From Excoecaria cochinchinensis (taxonomy: Eukaryota; Streptophyta; Magnoliopsida; Malpighiales; Euphorbiaceae), in the NCBI GenBank assembly GCA_947683425.1, contig CANTUQ010000058.1, positions 17,720,001 through 17,784,000 of the forward strand: 64,000 nt of DNA, given 5' to 3'. Position 1 is the first letter of the stretch, and every line of letters starts with the position of its first letter. Under the pieces are notes generated by a model. It had not been told where the DNA came from. It saw nothing but the letters and a program-made list of their open reading frames with translations, and ran no database searches. Positions 59,792 to 64,000 of this stretch are shown one piece after another. A program made the position numbers and the translations under genes.

Positions 59792-62221
59792 TTTGATCCA
59801 AGTCCAATAATTCAGGAAAACTCGATTGGAATAGCTACTGAAAGCTTACAGGTCACAACGCATCGAGAATTGGCTTCGTCGGAATCCGACGAATTTTTAC
59901 GGATTTCCCTAGGGGTACCACTAGGGAAAATCACCAAAATCAAAAAATCATAAAAGATGGTGAAATTTTGGATTCGAGTCCAATAATTAAGGAAAACTCG
60001 ATTGGAATAGCTACTGGAAGCTTGCCGATCACAACGCAACGAGAATTGGATTCGTCGAAATCCGACGAATTTTTACGGATTTTTCTAGTGGTACCAATAG
60101 GAAAAATCGAAAAATCGTAAAAAGTGGTGAAATTTTTGATCCGGGTCCAATAATTCAGGAAAACTCAGTTTGAATAGCTACTGGAAGCTTTCCGGTCACA
60201 ACGCATCTAGAATTGGCTTAGTCGGAATCTGACGAATTTTTACGGATTTTCCTAGAGGTACCACTAGGGAAAATTAACAAAATCGAAAAATCGTAAAAAG
60301 TCATAAATTTTTTATCTGAGTCAAATAATTCAGGAAAACTCGATTGGAATAGCTACTGGAAGCTTGCCGGTCACAGCGCATCGAGAATTGGCTTCGTCGG
60401 AATCCGACGAATTTTTACGGATTTCCCTAGGGGTACCACTAAGGAAAATCACAAAAAACCAAAAATCATAAAAGGTGGTGAAATTTTTTATCCGAGTCCA
60501 ATAATTCAAGAAAACTCGATTGGAATAGCTACTGGAAGCTTGCCGATCACAATGCACCGAGAATTGGCTTCGTCGGAATCTGACGAATTTTTACGGATTT
60601 TCCTAGGGGTACAACTAGGGAAAATCACTAAAATCCAAAAATCATAAAAAGTGGTGAAATTTTTTATCCGAGTCTAATAATTCAGGAAAACTCGGTTGGA
60701 ATATCTACTGGAAGCTTGCCGATCACAACGCATCGAAAATTGGCTTCGACGAAATCCGACGAATTTTTACGGATTTCCCTAGGGGTACCACTAGGAAAAA
60801 ACGAAAAATCGTAAAAAGTGGTGAAATTTTTTATCTGGGTCCAATAATTCATGAAAACTCGTTTGGAATAGCTACTGGAAGCTTGCCGGTCACAACGCAT
60901 CTAGAATTGGCTTCGTCGGAATCCGAAAAATTTTTACGGATTTCCCTAGGGGTACCACTAGGGAAAATCAACAAAATCGAAAAATCGTAAAAAGTGGTGA
61001 AATTTTTGATCCGAGTCCAATAATTCAGGAAAACTCTATTGGAATAGCTTCTGAAAGCTTGCCGGTCACAACGCATCGAGAATTGGCTTCGACGGAATCC
61101 GACGAATTTTTACGGATTTCCCTAGGAGTACCACTCGGAAAAATCACCAAAATCAAAAAAATCATAAAAGGAGGTGAAATTTTGGATCCGAGTCCAATAA
61201 TTCAGGAAAACTCGATTGGAATAGCTACTGGAAGCTTGCCGTTGAGAATTGGTTTCGTCGAAATCCGACGAATTTTTACGGATTTCCCCAGGGGTACTAC
61301 TAGGGAAAATAACCAAAATCGAAAAATCGTAAAAAGTGGTAAAATTTTTAATCCGAGTCCAATAATTCAGGAAAACTCGATTGGAATAGCTACTGGAAGC
61401 TTGCCGGTCACAACGCATCGAGAATTGGCTTCGTCGGAATCCGACGAATTTTTACGGATTTCCCTAGGGGTACCATTTGGGAAAATCACAAAAATCAAAA
61501 AATCATAAAAGGTGGTTAAATTTTTGATCCGAGTCCAATAATTCAGGAAAACTCGATTGGAATAGCTACTGGAAGCTTGCCGGTCACAACGCATCGAGAA
61601 TTGGCTTCGTCGGAATCCGACGAATTTTTACGGATTTCCCTAGGGGTACCACTAGGGTAAATCACAAAAATCGAAAAATCGTAAAAAGTGGTGAAATTTT
61701 TGATCCGAGTCCAATAATTCAGGAAAACTCGATTGGAATAGCTACTTGAAGCTTGCCGGTCACAACGCATCGAGAATTGGCTTCGTCGGAATCCGATGGA
61801 TTTTCCCGGATTTTCCTTGGGGTACCACTAGGGAAAATCACCAAAATCCAAAAATCGTAAAAGGTGGTGAAATTTTGGATCCGAGTCCAATAATTCAGGA
61901 AAACTCGATTGGAATAGCTACTGGAAGCTTGCCGGTCACAACGCATCGAGAATTGGCTTCGTCGGAATCCGACGAATTTTTACAGATTTCCCTAGGGGTA
62001 CCACTAGGGAAAATCACCAAAATCAAAAAATCATAAAAGGTGGTGAAATATTTTATCCGATTCCAATAATTCAGGAAAACTCGATTGGAATAACTACCAG
62101 AAGCTTGCTGGTCACAACGCATCGAGAATTGGCTTATTCGAAATCCGACGAATTTTTACGGATTTCCCTAGGGGTACCACTAGGAAAAATCCAAAAATCG
62201 TAAAAAGTGGTGAAATTTTTG
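59792..62221. repeat. Satellite block R2, copy of 52180-54610
   Basis: This is the second copy of block R1. Its right part is in turn repeated 1392 bp further on. Confidence 0.88.
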
Positions 62222-62608
62222 GTCCGAGTCCAATAATTCAGGAAAACTCGATTGGAATAGCTAATGGAAACTTTCCGGTCACAACGCATCGAGAATTGAC
62301 TTCGTCGGAATCCGACGAATTTTTATAGATTTCCCTAGGTGGTACCACTAGGGAAAATCAACAAAATCGAAAAATCGTAAAAAGTGGTGAAATTTTGGAT
62401 CCGAGTCTAATAACTTAGAAAAACTCGATTGGAATAGCTAATGGAAACTTTCCGGTCACAACGCATCGAGAATTGGTTTCGTCAGAATTCGACGAATTTT
62501 TATGGATTTTCCTAGGTGGTACCACTAGGGAAAATCACCAAAATCAAAAAATCATAAAAGGTGGTGAAATTTTGGATCCGAGTCCAATAATTCAGGAAAA
62601 CTCGATTG
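61690..62608. repeat. Satellite block S1, copy of 63082-64000
   Basis: The offset is 1392 bp, about eight monomers. Shared variants are GATCAGCAAGC-type changes (minus-strand frame MRCDQQASGSY) and GGAAACTTTCCGGTC. The second copy runs off the window edge, so the block may be longer. Confidence 0.85.
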
Positions 62609-64000
62609 GAATATCTTCTGGAAGCTTGCCGGTCACAGCGTATCGAGAATTGCCTTCGTCGGAATCCGACGAATTTTTACGGATTTCCCTAGGGGTACCA
62701 CTAGGACAAATCGTAAAATCATAAAAAGTGGTGTAATTTTTTATCCGAGTCCAATAATTCAGGAAAACTCGATTGGAATAGCTACTGGAAGCATGCCGGT
62801 CACAACGCATCTAGAATTGGCTTCGTCGGAATCCGACGAATTTTTACGGATTTCCCTAGGGGTACCACTAGGGAAAATCAACAAAATCGAGAAATCGTAA
62901 AAAGTGGTGAAATTTTTGATCCGAGTCCAATAATTCAGGAAAACTCGATTGGAATAGCTACTGGAAGCTTGCCGGTCACAACGCATCGAGAATTGTCTTC
63001 GACGGAATCCGACGAATTTTTACGGATTTCCCTAGGTGTACCACTAGGAAAAATCACCAAAATCGAAAAATCGTAAAAAGTGGTGAAATTTTTGATCCGA
63101 GTCCAATAATTCAGGAAAACTCGATTGGAATAGCTACTTGAAGCTTGCCGGTCACAACGCATCGAGAATTGGCTTCGTCGGAATCCGATGAATTTTTACG
63201 GATTTTCCTTGGGGTACCACTAGGGAAAATCACCAAAATCCAAAAATCGTAAAAGGTGGTGAAATTTTGGATCCGAGTCCAATAATTCAGGAAAACTCGA
63301 TTGGAATAGCTACTGGAAGCTTGCCGGTCACAACGCATCGAGAATTGGCTTCGTCGGAATCCGACGAATTTTTACGGATTTCCCTAGGGGTACCACTAGG
63401 GAAAATCACCAAAATCAAAAAATCATAAAAGGTGGTGAAATATTTTATCCGATTCCAATAATTCAGGAAAACTCGATTGGAATAACTACCAGAAGCTTGC
63501 TGGTCACAACGCATCGAGAATTGGCTTATTCGAAATCCGACGAATTTTTACGGATTTCCCTAGGGGTACCACTAGGAAAAATCCAAAAATCGTAAAAAGT
63601 GGTGAAATATTTGGTCCGAGTCCAATAATTCAGGAAAACTCGATTGGAATAGCTAATGGAAACTTTCCGGTCACAACGCATCGAGAATTGGCTTCGTCGG
63701 AATCCGACGAATTTTTATAGATTTCCCTAGGTGGTACCACTAGGGAAAATCAACAAAATCGAAAAATCGTAAAAAGTGGTGAAATTTTGGATCCGAGTCC
63801 AATAATTTAGAAAAACTCGATTGGAATAGCTAATGGAAACTTTTCGGTCACAACGCATCGAGAATTGGCTTCGTCGGAATCCGACGAATTTTTATGGATT
63901 TCCCTAGGTGGTACCACTAGGGAAAATCACCAAAATCAAAAAATCATAAAAGGTGGTGAAATTTTGGATCCGAGTCCAATAATTCAGGAAAACTCGATTG

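Larger units (their letters stand above)
37130..64000. repeat. Homogeneous ~176-bp satellite array, inner zone
   Basis: About 150 head-to-tail monomers continue to the window edge. The main length is 176 bp. A 167-bp class lacks nine bases (CACCAAAAT), and a ~165-bp class has CCGTTGAGAATT in place of CCGGTCACAACGCATCGAGAATT. Most monomers contain a HindIII site in GGAAGCTTGCCGG, a KpnI site in TAGGGGTACCACTAGG and the dyad TTCGTCGGAATCCGACGAA. The minus strand shows an overlapping ~75-codon open frame (MRCDRQASSSYSNRVF..) once per monomer. Because 176 is not a multiple of three, successive copies lie in different frames and overlap, as expected from a repeat and not from genes. No transposon insertion was recognised in this zone. 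Confidence 0.97.

Noticed and set aside
37130..64000. Many 60-171 codon open frames on both strands (for example the MRCDRQASSSYSN family) that could be read as a gene family
   Set aside because: They repeat once per monomer, overlap, and shift frame because 176 is not divisible by three. There are no spacers, promoters or codon signals. They are by-products of a satellite with few stop codons.

Overview
This window looks like nuclear DNA of a flowering plant, probably a eudicot, taken from repeat-rich heterochromatin at the edge of a large satellite array. The evidence is plant-type Ty1/copia retrotransposons primed by initiator tRNA-Met, intron-containing fragments of two conserved eukaryotic genes with GT..AG junctions, hAT-like and Mutator-like non-autonomous transposons, degenerate plant telomere-like repeats, and about 31.6 kb of ~176-bp tandem satellite. 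I see no evidence for a species assignment. The only long intact reading frame is the gag-pol of a copia retrotransposon; I find no clearly functional host gene.

Layout. 1-6.6 kb: an older plus-strand copia element (RT and RNase H fragments, 3' LTR), split by a young and apparently complete minus-strand copia element at 443-5584 (177-bp LTRs differing at 2 sites, 5-bp target duplication GCAAG, PBS, PPT, 1384-codon gag-pol). 7-14 kb, 22-26 kb and 26.2-32.4 kb: three decayed copies of one cassette made of an XRN-type 5'-3' exoribonuclease gene followed by a SWC2/YL1 (SWR1 chromatin-remodelling subunit) gene. Each copy has lost different exons and gained different insertions, and the copies serve as before/after references for several transposon insertions. 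7.1-8.5 kb and 14.3-20.2 kb: two copies of a ~0.9-kb non-coding unit, each running directly into a very GC-rich minisatellite with a recurring GAGCCCTATCCTACCC motif. The second minisatellite is split by a 1535-bp solo LTR. 20.2-22 kb: AT-rich DNA with degenerate CCCTAAA-like repeats and short direct repeats.

32,371-64,000: tandem satellite. Its start cuts the third cassette copy at one identifiable base. The first ~4.75 kb is diverged, AT-rich and CpG-poor. From about 37.13 kb to the window end the monomers are homogeneous, CpG-rich, carry conserved HindIII and KpnI sites and internal dyad symmetries, and are arranged in multi-kilobase duplicated blocks (offsets 1392, 3036, 6480 and 7612 bp). 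I recognised no transposon inside this homogeneous part. A centromeric or pericentromeric origin is a reasonable inference, but the sequence alone does not prove it.
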